Of a stretch of DNA of 5,370 nucleotides, positions 1-4,993 are shown in pieces. A model generated the notes under the pieces. It made no database searches, had not been told where the DNA came from, and saw nothing but the letters and a program-made list of their open reading frames with translations. Positions within the stretch are counted from its first letter, which is position 1. Each line of letters opens with the position of its first letter. The position numbers and the translations under genes were made by a program. Source of the stretch: Nitrospirota bacterium (lineage in GTDB: Bacteria > Nitrospirota > JACRHJ01); NCBI GenBank assembly GCA_021785055.1, contig JAJYGS010000087.1, positions 1 to 5,370 of the forward strand, read 5' to 3'.

Positions 1-1
1 A

Positions 2-430
2 GCGCTCCAGCACGCAGGCGTCCTGCACGACATAGGCAAGATAGGCATAGCCGCGAATATCCTCAACAAGGCGGGCAAGCTCTCCAGCGAGGAATACGCC
101 CAGATAAAGGATCATCCCGCCATAGGCGAAAAGATACTCGACCCGATAAACTTCTTAAAAGACGTCAAGGTCATTGTCGGCCAGCACCACGAGCGCTACG
201 ACGGCAAGGGCTATCCGCACCAGAAGATGGGCAGCGAGCTCTCGCTCGAGGCCCGCATACTGGCCGTGGCCGATACGTTCGACGCCCTCACGTCCGACAG
301 GCCCTACAGGAAGGCGCTCCCGTTCGACGATGCCGTGGCCGAGATCAAGCGCTGTTCCGCAAGCCAGTTCGACCCGGAAGTGGTGGACGTATTTTTAAAA
401 ACTATCGGCGTCTCCGAGCCTGTCCATTAA
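2..430 (+). CDS. HD-GYP domain protein, C-terminal part (predicted cyclic-di-GMP phosphodiesterase); 5' end outside window
   Basis: The reading frame is open from base 2, gives 142 residues and stops at TAA 428-430; the start lies left of the window. The visible part covers nearly a whole HD-GYP domain. It has the metal-binding pair in LHDIGK (residues 8-13), a further ligand in DHP (37-39), the diagnostic HHERYDGKGYP (62-72), and the VADTFDALTSDRPYR segment (89-103) followed by QFDPEVV near the C-terminus. HD-GYP enzymes hydrolyse cyclic di-GMP to pGpG and GMP in the cytoplasm, controlling motility, biofilm and development. All the usual metal and GYP residues are present, so the domain looks catalytically intact. 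The N-terminal sensor or receiver domain cannot be seen, so the signal it responds to is unknown. The protein ends about 10 residues after the FDP segment, as is usual when HD-GYP is the last domain. The family call is near certain; enzymatic activity is inferred. Confidence 0.95.
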   Translation, partial: ALQHAGVLHDIGKIGIAANILNKAGKLSSEEYAQIKDHPAIGEKILDPINFLKDVKVIVGQHHERYDGKGYPHQKMGSELSLEARILAVADTFDALTSDRPYRKALPFDDAVAEIKRCSASQFDPEVVDVFLKTIGVSEPVH

Positions 431-437
431 AAACATA

Positions 438-465
438 TTGAAATCGGCGCCCGATTGTGTATTAA
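438..465 (+). promoter_or_regulatory. Candidate sigma70-type promoter for the YkgJ-like gene
   Basis: TTGAAA at 438-443 is followed after 16 bases by TATTAA at 460-465, in the 45-base gap after the HD-GYP stop codon. Transcription would begin near 472, only a few bases before the ATG at 476, giving an almost leaderless mRNA. This fits the lack of a Shine-Dalgarno sequence there. The boxes are imperfect, and the gene could instead be co-transcribed with the HD-GYP gene. Confidence 0.35.
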
Positions 466-475
466 TAACCCGGAA

Positions 476-928
476 ATGGACAACCGCCGCATAATCGAGT
501 CTTTCAGCAGATACTGCCGCAGGTGCGAGGGCAGGTGCTGCAGCGGGATAATGGTCGGCCTGTTCGACTGGGAGCTTCCCAGGACGGAAGGGCACAGACT
601 CCCGTCCGCCCCGGTAAACGGGGTCCTCAACATCACCTTCAAAAAAGAATGTCTCTTCCTTAAAGACTGCATGTGTTCTCTTTCTTCCGGGGACAGGCTC
701 CTCGACTGCCTGAGCTACCCCGTCTATCCGAAGATAGAAGACGGCAGGGTGACGGGATTGATCATCCACAAGGGATGTCCTTACCACGAGGAGATTTCCG
801 GGGATGCGGAACTTACAGGCATGGTGAGGCGGATGTGGGAGGAAAACATAGGCAGACTGAGGCCGGAACAGGTGTCCGAGTTTTTCTCAGGCGAGTTCTG
901 GGACAGTGAAATGTTGATGGAAATCTGA
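476..928 (+). CDS. Cysteine-rich CxxCxxCC (YkgJ-type) putative zinc/iron-chelating protein
   Basis: This is a 150-residue soluble protein read from the ATG at 476; an in-frame TTG at 455 would add seven residues but has no better ribosome site. Near the N-terminus is CRRCEGRCC (residues 14-22). It is followed by CLFLKDCMC (59-67), DCLSYPVYP (77-85) and GCPYH (100-104). This order of a CxxCxxCC cluster, then C-x-FL-x-x-C, then C-x-x-YP matches the YkgJ / UPF0153 family (CxxCxxCC domain), which is predicted to bind zinc or an iron-sulfur cluster. The family's role is poorly known. No signal peptide or membrane segment is seen, so it should be cytoplasmic. The C-terminal third has no recognisable motif and may be helical (MVRRMWEENIGRLRPEQVSEF). 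It lies 45 bases after the HD-GYP gene on the same strand, but nothing links the two functionally. The family assignment rests on cysteine spacing; a metal cofactor is inference. Confidence 0.8.
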   Translation: MDNRRIIESFSRYCRRCEGRCCSGIMVGLFDWELPRTEGHRLPSAPVNGVLNITFKKECLFLKDCMCSLSSGDRLLDCLSYPVYPKIEDGRVTGLIIHKGCPYHEEISGDAELTGMVRRMWEENIGRLRPEQVSEFFSGEFWDSEMLMEI

Positions 929-963
929 AGCAACGGGTTTTCTTTCGTTTTTTCCGGTGCGGG

Positions 964-972
964 TGGTATAAT
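964..972 (+). promoter_or_regulatory. Extended -10 promoter element (TGG-TATAAT)
   Basis: TGG followed directly by a perfect TATAAT (967-972) forms an extended -10 element. No convincing -35 hexamer is present at 16-18 bases upstream, where the sequence is T-rich, but extended -10 promoters do not require one. The predicted start of transcription near 979 falls almost on the ATG at 980. The mRNA would therefore be leaderless, or the true start is the ATG at 992 or 1001. Confidence 0.55.
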
Positions 973-979
973 AGAAAAT

Positions 980-1213
980 ATGCAGAGCCGTATGATAACC
1001 ATGGTTACGCCGTCCCAGAGGGCGAAGATCCGCGAGCTTGAGGAATACCTGGGCTGGACGCAGACGCCCGGAAGGCTCCGGGGCTTTATCCTGCGCAGGC
1101 TCGGCACGGAACGCGTCCTGACCTCCGAGCAGGCGAAAAGGGTTATCGAGGGTCTTACGGAGCTAGCGCAGGAAAGGGAAAATCCTCCGGAAAAGGGACA
1201 GGGGCGGGGGTAG
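980..1213 (+). CDS. Small helical protein resembling the GemA/DUF1018-type domain
   Basis: A 77-residue basic protein. Residues 9-59 run VTPSQRAKIRELEEYLGW, then a charged helix with LRGFILRRLG, then LTSEQAKRVIEGLTEL. The pattern is a TPxQ...KI.xL...LGW helix, an R-rich helix, then LTxEQAxxVIExL. From memory this resembles the small DNA-associated domain of Mu-like phage GemA/Gp16 (DUF1018) and short orphan proteins in environmental bacteria. It is only a pattern match. No other phage genes are nearby. Three in-frame ATGs compete (980, 992, 1001). Similarity begins only at the third (MVTPSQ), and the TATAAT at 967-972 predicts transcription from about 979. ATG 1001, giving a 70-residue product with a 22-base leader, is therefore a credible alternative. 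None has a clear Shine-Dalgarno sequence. The last nine residues (PPEKGQGRG) are probably disordered. It converges on the cytochrome gene across a palindromic repeat. Confidence 0.65.
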   Translation: MQSRMITMVTPSQRAKIRELEEYLGWTQTPGRLRGFILRRLGTERVLTSEQAKRVIEGLTELAQERENPPEKGQGRG

Positions 1214-1233
1214 GAGGGGCGGCTTAAGAGGTG

Positions 1234-1311
1234 TGTCATTCTGAGCGGAGCGAAGAATCTGCTCTTTAATTCTTTTACTGTGGATTCTTCGGGCAAGCCC
1301 ACAGAATGACA
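1234..1311 (+). repeat. Imperfect palindromic repeat element, copy 1 (78 bp)
   Basis: The left arm TGTCATTCTG (1234-1243) pairs with CAGAATGACA (1302-1311), and CGAAGAATC (1251-1259) pairs with GATTCTTCG (1283-1291). A 9-base segment on the right side (1293-1301) and GAGCGGAG on the left bulge out, and the loop is AT-rich. A second copy is at 3289-3379 in the opposite orientation. The ATTCTGAGCG(A/G)AGCGAAGAATC core belongs to a kind of intergenic repeat I recall as common in many environmental bacterial genomes; I cannot name a formal family. It fills the gap between two convergent genes and begins 9 bases past the cytochrome stop. It could therefore act as a bidirectional transcription barrier or 3'-end protector, though no U-tract follows on either strand. 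Confidence 0.9.
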
Positions 1312-1319
1312 ATCAAAAA

Positions 1320-3221
1320 TCAATAACCTGGATTATGGTAAATCCTCTCCTTAAATCTCTTTATCTTCGCCGCAAGCTCATAATACGCCGTGGATTTCCT
1401 GTCGAGCCTTGAGAGCCGGGTCTCGGCGGCCTTTAATCCCTTCTCGCCGTTTCTCAGATTATCCAGATATTTCCTGTACTTTTCCCTGTCCGGACGCGGG
1501 ATTGAGAAATCCCCCGGCAGGCTCCAGATATTCTTCAAATACATCCACGCCGCGTAGTCCCAGGGGTTCACATCGCCCAGGGGCCTCGGTTTCGACATCT
1601 CCCGGATGCCGGAAATCCTGAGGCCGTTTTTATCCCCGGTTATCTCCTGCGCGCCGGTGAAGGGGAGCGAGCCGGCATATTCCAGGTATTCCCAGGAAGC
1701 CGTCGCCCTTTGCGTGGTTGACGCATGACAGGAGCCGCATGGCCTCGCCTTTCCGATTCCGTGCCCGACCGCCTCGAACTGCATCCAGGCGAGGGCCTTG
1801 TTCGCCGCCGGGAGCGAGGAATATACCCCGATGATTGCGTAAGCGTCCTGCGTCTCGCCGCCCGGCCAGCGCCACCTAAGGCCCGAAGGAGGCGCGTTTC
1901 CCCTGAAGTTCGTCGCTATATTCGGCCAGACCTTGTAAGGCGTATACACGCCCGTAACGTCTTTTATCAGGAGCGGCGGAGAGAATACGCCGTAGTAGAG
2001 GCTGTATTTCATAAAAGGACTTTCCTTCCCGGCGATTATCCCTTTGCCCCAGACGGTCATCTGGTAGCCGCCCAGCCTTGAGATGTGGCAGGCCTGGCAG
2101 CTAAGATTCTTGTGCGGACCTTCCAGGTTCGCCTTCCACGCGGTGTAGTGGCACCCGCCGCAGTCCACCTTCCGGCTTATGTCGCCCATGCCCTTCCCGC
2201 CGTTTTCGTGGCAGTCTATGCACTGCATCCCGGACTTCACGTGCGCGTCCGGCGGGAAATCGGGAGGCTGGGAGAACTCCGCGCCCAGGTAGCTGTCGCC
2301 TCTTCGCCTCTCCTGGCTCCCGGAATGGCACATGCCCGTACCGCGCCCGCCGCCAGTGCAGTTGACGGCGGGGACATGCTTGGTGAAGTTGTGCACGCCG
2401 CCTTTGGCCGTAGGGTAGTAATGGCAGTCTGTGCACCCGGCGTGGCAGACGTTGCAGAAGCGCTGGCGGTCTGTCGCGTTCTCGAAGCTTGCGGGGCAGG
2501 AGGTCTCGGCCTTAACGAGATTATAGTTCGCCCTTGAATAACCCGCCCCGGCGCCGGGAGGCATGTCGGCAAACGACGGGCCGCAGTTGTTCGGCCCGTG
2601 AATGTCCGTCCAGTGATGTGTGGAGCGCTGCCGGACGTTCCCGCCCATTATGGTGCCCCTGAACTGCTTCACCTCAAGCGGATGGCAACCGCGCCTGCCG
2701 CATGTCTCTTCGGCTATCTTCGGGTCGAAACCGAGCGTCTTTTTGTCCCTGTCGTGCCAGAGCACCGTGAAGACATCGGCATCGGGTTGGCCGTCCGGGG
2801 TCTTGGGGAACAGGGCGTACATCCTGTTGCTGCCGGTAGGGATAAGGCTTCTCAAGCCGGTGCCTTTTCTGGGGATTATATGCGCGTTGTTGTCTATAAC
2901 GAGGGCCTTGAGCATCCCCTTGTGCGCCTCTTTTCTGTCATGGCTTGCGCCGTCTCCCAAGTGGCAATCCGTGCATCCCGCGCCGGGCATTTTCGTCTCT
3001 TTTTCCACCTGTTGAGCCGTCATATAATACTGCGGATAGCCCGCCGCAGCCATCCTCGCCTTGTCCGCATGACAGTACAGGCAGCCTGAGTCCCCGTTCC
3101 GGGCGTGGTATGCCGAAGCGAAGAGGACAAGGACAATGAACTGCGCGAAGATTAAAACAACCGGAAGAGGTCTTGAGAAAAGCTCCGAGAGGCGTCCTAT
3201 GGATAACTTCTTCATACGCAT
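1320..3221 (-). CDS. Exported multiheme cytochrome c with eight CXXCH plus CX4CH and CX9CH motifs
   Basis: A 633-residue protein. It starts at ATG 3221; the ATG at 3215 (MKKLSIG) is an equally good alternative, and neither has a Shine-Dalgarno sequence. A hydrophobic segment (residues 19-37) follows basic N-terminal residues and ends in ASA (35-37). It is either a cleaved signal peptide or an inner-membrane anchor; both place the haem part in the periplasm. Canonical CXXCH sites are at C47, C83, C256, C263, C334, C354, C375 and C495. CGRRGCH (174-180) is a CX4CH site as in some c3-type cytochromes. C288...C298-H299 is a CX9CH arrangement, possibly a tenth haem. Two extra cysteines (213, 242) are outside haem motifs. 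At least 14 non-motif histidines are available as distal ligands. Residues 380-490 lack haem sites and are rich in aromatic residues and glycine. The C-terminus (about 575-628) is a charged helix. I do not recognise the exact family. An electron-transfer role is secure from the motifs; partner and substrate are unknown. The gene stands alone between two palindromic repeats. Confidence 0.93.
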   Translation of the reverse strand: MRMKKLSIGRLSELFSRPLPVVLIFAQFIVLVLFASAYHARNGDSGCLYCHADKARMAAAGYPQYYMTAQQVEKETKMPGAGCTDCHLGDGASHDRKEAHKGMLKALVIDNNAHIIPRKGTGLRSLIPTGSNRMYALFPKTPDGQPDADVFTVLWHDRDKKTLGFDPKIAEETCGRRGCHPLEVKQFRGTIMGGNVRQRSTHHWTDIHGPNNCGPSFADMPPGAGAGYSRANYNLVKAETSCPASFENATDRQRFCNVCHAGCTDCHYYPTAKGGVHNFTKHVPAVNCTGGGRGTGMCHSGSQERRRGDSYLGAEFSQPPDFPPDAHVKSGMQCIDCHENGGKGMGDISRKVDCGGCHYTAWKANLEGPHKNLSCQACHISRLGGYQMTVWGKGIIAGKESPFMKYSLYYGVFSPPLLIKDVTGVYTPYKVWPNIATNFRGNAPPSGLRWRWPGGETQDAYAIIGVYSSLPAANKALAWMQFEAVGHGIGKARPCGSCHASTTQRATASWEYLEYAGSLPFTGAQEITGDKNGLRISGIREMSKPRPLGDVNPWDYAAWMYLKNIWSLPGDFSIPRPDREKYRKYLDNLRNGEKGLKAAETRLSRLDRKSTAYYELAAKIKRFKERIYHNPGY

Positions 3222-3230
3222 ACGCAGGCC

Positions 3231-3259
3231 ATATTACATTAAAAAAACTGTCGGGTCAA
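3231..3259 (-). promoter_or_regulatory. Strong sigma70-type promoter for the multiheme cytochrome gene
   Basis: Read on the - strand, TTGACC (3259-3254) is separated by exactly 17 bases from TAATAT (3236-3231). The spacer contains a run of seven T. The transcript would start near 3224, leaving about 3 bases before ATG 3221 or 9 before ATG 3215. This is a leaderless or near-leaderless mRNA, in keeping with the absence of a Shine-Dalgarno sequence. Confidence 0.6.
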
Positions 3260-3288
3260 TCACAACTCCTCCCGGATAGCCTTAAGCC

Positions 3289-3379
3289 TGTCATTCTGAA
3301 GCATCAGCCGAAGAATCCACAGTTGACTTTTCGAAAATTCAAGACCTACTGTAGATTCTTCGCTTCGCTCAGAATGACA
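3289..3379 (-). repeat. Imperfect palindromic repeat element, copy 2 (91 bp)
   Basis: Read on the - strand it matches copy 1 (1234-1311). The first 27 bases (3379-3353) differ from copy 1 at one position. The 16 bases at 3323-3308 (ACTGTGGATTCTTCGG) are identical, then a divergent 9-base segment, then identical CAGAATGACA. Only the loop (29 bases here, 16 in copy 1) and the 9-base segment differ. Within this copy, CGAAGAATCcACAGT (3309-3323) pairs with ACTGTaGATTCTTCG (3348-3362) with one mismatch, giving a longer stem than copy 1. It lies in the 223-base region between the divergent cytochrome and DUF2318 genes, about 30 bases upstream of the cytochrome -35 box. Conserved arms with free loop variation suggest the folded structure or the ends are what is maintained. 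Confidence 0.9.
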
Positions 3380-3432
3380 TCCCGTTACCCGGAATCGGTG
3401 TGTGAGGGCTTTCATTTTGCTCCTTTTTGTGT

Positions 3433-3440
3433 TTTAATAT
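3433..3440 (+). promoter_or_regulatory. Possible -10 box just before the DUF2318 lipoprotein gene
   Basis: TTTAATAT contains overlapping -10-like hexamers (TTTAAT 3433-3438 and TAATAT 3435-3440) that end 5-7 bases before ATG 3445. Transcription would begin at or beside the start codon. No good -35 box is seen at 16-18 bases upstream. Support is mainly that the same arrangement recurs at other starts in this window. Confidence 0.3.
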
Positions 3441-3444
3441 TCCC

Positions 3445-3876
3445 ATGCAGAAACTGCTACTTACGCTTGTCGCCTGCGCGCTCGTTTTCTCCGCCTGCTC
3501 CCGGAGGGAAAAGGCGGAGCCTGTAATCCCTTCCGGGAACACGGTCGTCATTAACGGGGCGTCCATAAAGCCCGGAGAGGCGAAGTTCTTCGAGTATAAG
3601 TTCCGGGGCAAGGAGATAAGGTTCATAGTGGGCCGCACGGACACCGGGGCCTTCGTCACCGCGTTCGACGCATGCGCCACGTGCTATGTCTATAAAAAAG
3701 GCTACAGAGCCGAGCCGGGCTGCGTAATCTGCAACGAATGCGGCTCCCGCTTCAGGCTCGGCGAGATGGAAAAGGGCCTGGGGAACTGCGTCCCCATAGC
3801 CCTCCCGCACCAGGCTTCAGGCGACCGGGTCGTCATAAAACTATCCGACATCGAAGACGGATACAGGTGGTTTTAG
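3445..3876 (+). CDS. DUF2318-type thiol-rich lipoprotein (predicted metal-binding/redox)
   Basis: A 143-residue protein from ATG 3445; an in-frame TTG at 3427 would put six residues before a clean signal peptide and is rejected. Residues 1-18 form a lipoprotein signal with a lipobox-like FSAC (C18 lipidated), so the product should be membrane-anchored and face the periplasm. The mature part matches the DUF2318 pattern. FFEYKFRGKEIRFIV (48-62) is followed by AFDACATCYVYKKGY (73-87), C93, CNECGSRF (96-103) and GNCVPIALP (113-121), ending with VVIKLSDIEDGYRWF. The two CxxC pairs (77/80 and 96/99), C93 and C115 are likely ligands for metal or an Fe-S cluster, or redox thiols. From general knowledge, DUF2318 is often part of larger membrane proteins linked to iron-permease systems; here it is a stand-alone lipoprotein beside cytochromes. 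It diverges from the multiheme cytochrome gene and overlaps the barrel gene tail-to-tail by 4 bases. The family call is strong; function is unproven. Confidence 0.88.
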   Translation: MQKLLLTLVACALVFSACSRREKAEPVIPSGNTVVINGASIKPGEAKFFEYKFRGKEIRFIVGRTDTGAFVTAFDACATCYVYKKGYRAEPGCVICNECGSRFRLGEMEKGLGNCVPIALPHQASGDRVVIKLSDIEDGYRWF

Positions 3877-4931
3877 AACTCATACCGCATACCCACCGTC
3901 GTCGTAAAGCGCGGCGCGAGCTGGACTCCGTTCACGTCCTGATAAAGCGGCACCTGGACAAACCCGTAAACGAACATATGCCTGCCGACCACCGGAACCG
4001 ACACGCCGGGGCTGATATACAGAAGTGTGCCGCCGGTGCTGTACCTGTCGGCGTTGGCCCCAGAATCGCGGTTCGCGTATTTGAGGTTGAACTGCACCAG
4101 GGGGCTGAAATAACGGATGCCGGCATACCTCATGCCTATATTGCACCCGAAGCTGTCGCCGGGCCGGTAATGTGACCTGTAGTCAAGCGCCCTCTGGTAG
4201 AGCGCCTGGGCGAAATAATCCCAGTTCTCTGCTATGTCGTTTGAATAATACGCGCCCAGGATAATGTCCGTCGTGCCGCTGCCCGGCTGAAGCCCTCGGT
4301 CGATAGACACCGGGCCGGGCATCGTAGGGTCCGTAGACGTCCCCGTCTCCGTGAAGCTTCCGGTCGGGATTTTTATACCGCCCATGACGCCCAGGACGCC
4401 GTAAGTGCAGTCCCGTATAATGCCCTGGTAGCGCCCGGTTATCCTTATATCGCCAAGGTTATCCGTATGCGAGTTATACGACATTCCGCCGGGGCCGGGA
4501 GTGATGCCGTTTGAGTTCGTGCCGAGCGTGCTGTGCCGCCGGTCTATAAACGGCACCTGGACGTTTATCCCCCAGAGCCTGTCTATTGCGTAATCCGCGC
4601 CAAGCGTTACGTAGTTATTCTGCGTGTCTTTCTCGACTTCCTGCGGTTGCCCGTCGTTTTTGATTTTGCTTGCGTCGATGGCGGATATGCTGCCTGTGCC
4701 GTGTCGTAGCTGGTTCTGGTCGAGGTAGTCGTACCTGAGGTCGAGGCTCAACCCCGGAGTGAAGGTGATAGCGGCTCCCGGAGACTGGATATTCTCCCAG
4801 TCCGAGCTGAGCGTGCAGCCGCAGCTTGCGCAGGCAAATGCATCTGCCGAAATCAGCAGTCCGACGACTATGGCCAGGCTGGATATGACTGCACTGTTAA
4901 ATATCGGGAGAATAAATTTTTTAACTCGCAT
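3873..4931 (-). CDS. Outer-membrane beta-barrel protein with N-terminal CxxCxC cluster (Phenol_MetA_deg-like/porin-type)
   Basis: A 352-residue protein. ATG 4931 is supported by an AAAAGAGG ribosome site with 5-base spacing. Residues 1-33 form a signal peptide: a basic start, a hydrophobic core and the AFA cleavage motif. The mature chain should begin CASCGC (34-39) followed by TLSSDW. The -3 residue is alanine, so it is not a typical lipobox. The rest alternates polar and hydrophobic residues in strands and ends in the aromatic YEF typical of BAM-inserted barrels. GDIRITGRY (160-168), GGIKIPTGSF (184-193), LQPGSGTTDIILGAYYS, YFAQALYQRAL and repeated Y/R-rich strands resemble the Phenol_MetA_deg / transporter-type barrel superfamily. 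I recall the ASCGCTLSSDW...RYDYLDQNQLR signature recurring in uncharacterised outer-membrane proteins. The three clustered cysteines could bind copper, iron or an Fe-S centre, or a haem without the usual histidine; no CXXCH is present. It follows a split-Soret-like cytochrome gene after 62 bases, so it probably shares that operon. A porin-type partner for electron or metal traffic is inference. Confidence 0.85.
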   Translation of the reverse strand: MRVKKFILPIFNSAVISSLAIVVGLLISADAFACASCGCTLSSDWENIQSPGAAITFTPGLSLDLRYDYLDQNQLRHGTGSISAIDASKIKNDGQPQEVEKDTQNNYVTLGADYAIDRLWGINVQVPFIDRRHSTLGTNSNGITPGPGGMSYNSHTDNLGDIRITGRYQGIIRDCTYGVLGVMGGIKIPTGSFTETGTSTDPTMPGPVSIDRGLQPGSGTTDIILGAYYSNDIAENWDYFAQALYQRALDYRSHYRPGDSFGCNIGMRYAGIRYFSPLVQFNLKYANRDSGANADRYSTGGTLLYISPGVSVPVVGRHMFVYGFVQVPLYQDVNGVQLAPRFTTTVGMRYEF

Positions 4932-4936
4932 AATGG

Positions 4937-4944
4937 CCTCTTTT
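4937..4944 (-). promoter_or_regulatory. Ribosome-binding site of the beta-barrel gene
   Basis: On the - strand AAAAGAGG precedes the ATG at 4931 by 5 bases (CCATT). It is the only clear Shine-Dalgarno sequence at a gene start in the window. It supports translation from an internal position of a longer transcript running in from the upstream cytochrome gene. Confidence 0.65.
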
Positions 4945-4952
4945 CAATAATT

Positions 4953-4977
4953 GGGGGCGGACGGTTTGCCCGCCCCC
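4953..4977 (-). terminator. GC-rich stem-loop between the split-Soret-like and barrel genes
   Basis: GGGGGCGG (4953-4960) and CCGCCCCC (4970-4977) form a perfect 8-base-pair stem around a 9-base loop. On the - strand the hairpin is followed by AATTATTG rather than a U-run, so it is at best a weak intrinsic terminator. It starts 17 bases after the TAG of the upstream gene and ends shortly before the barrel ribosome site. Partial termination or mRNA-end stabilisation, setting different expression of the two genes, is a reasonable reading. Confidence 0.5.
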
Positions 4978-4993
4978 ATAAAAAACTCTATGT

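Noticed and set aside
455..475. TTG start for the YkgJ-like protein
   Set aside because: It adds seven residues upstream of the family pattern, overlaps the candidate -10 box, and has no ribosome site; ATG 476 is simpler.
395..787. 130-codon - strand open frame opposite the YkgJ-like gene
   Set aside because: It overlaps both the HD-GYP end and the cysteine-rich gene; the + strand frame has the ordered cysteine family signature and this one has none.
926..950. Possible hairpin (GAAGCAACG against CGTTTTTTC) after the YkgJ-like gene as a terminator
   Set aside because: The stem has a mismatch and a G-U pair, is AT-rich, and its T-tract is inside the stem rather than after it, so it is too weak to call.
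1212..1217. AGGAGG ribosome-site-like sequence just after the small GemA-like gene
   Set aside because: The only following frame (GTG at 1231) is about a dozen codons and runs straight into the repeat; the AGGAGG arises from the G-rich gene end.
1234..1311. Repeat copy 1 as an intrinsic terminator
   Set aside because: It forms a strong structure between convergent genes but no U-run follows on either strand, so only the repeat is called and the termination role is left as a suggestion.
781..1323. 180-codon - strand open frame spanning the 3' part of the YkgJ-like gene, the small GemA-like gene and repeat copy 1
   Set aside because: It translates the repeat and the antisense of two better-supported genes; no domain or ribosome site is visible.
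2598..3089. 163-codon + strand open frame antisense to the cytochrome gene, plus several others at 1725-2537
   Set aside because: They lie wholly opposite a gene with ten haem-type motifs, have no plausible start signals or recognisable domains, and such antisense frames are common in GC-rich coding DNA.
4812..4829. CASCGC of the barrel protein as a c-type haem site or lipobox
   Set aside because: CASC is followed by G, not H, so it is not CXXCH. The -3 position is alanine rather than leucine or valine, so lipidation is not well supported.
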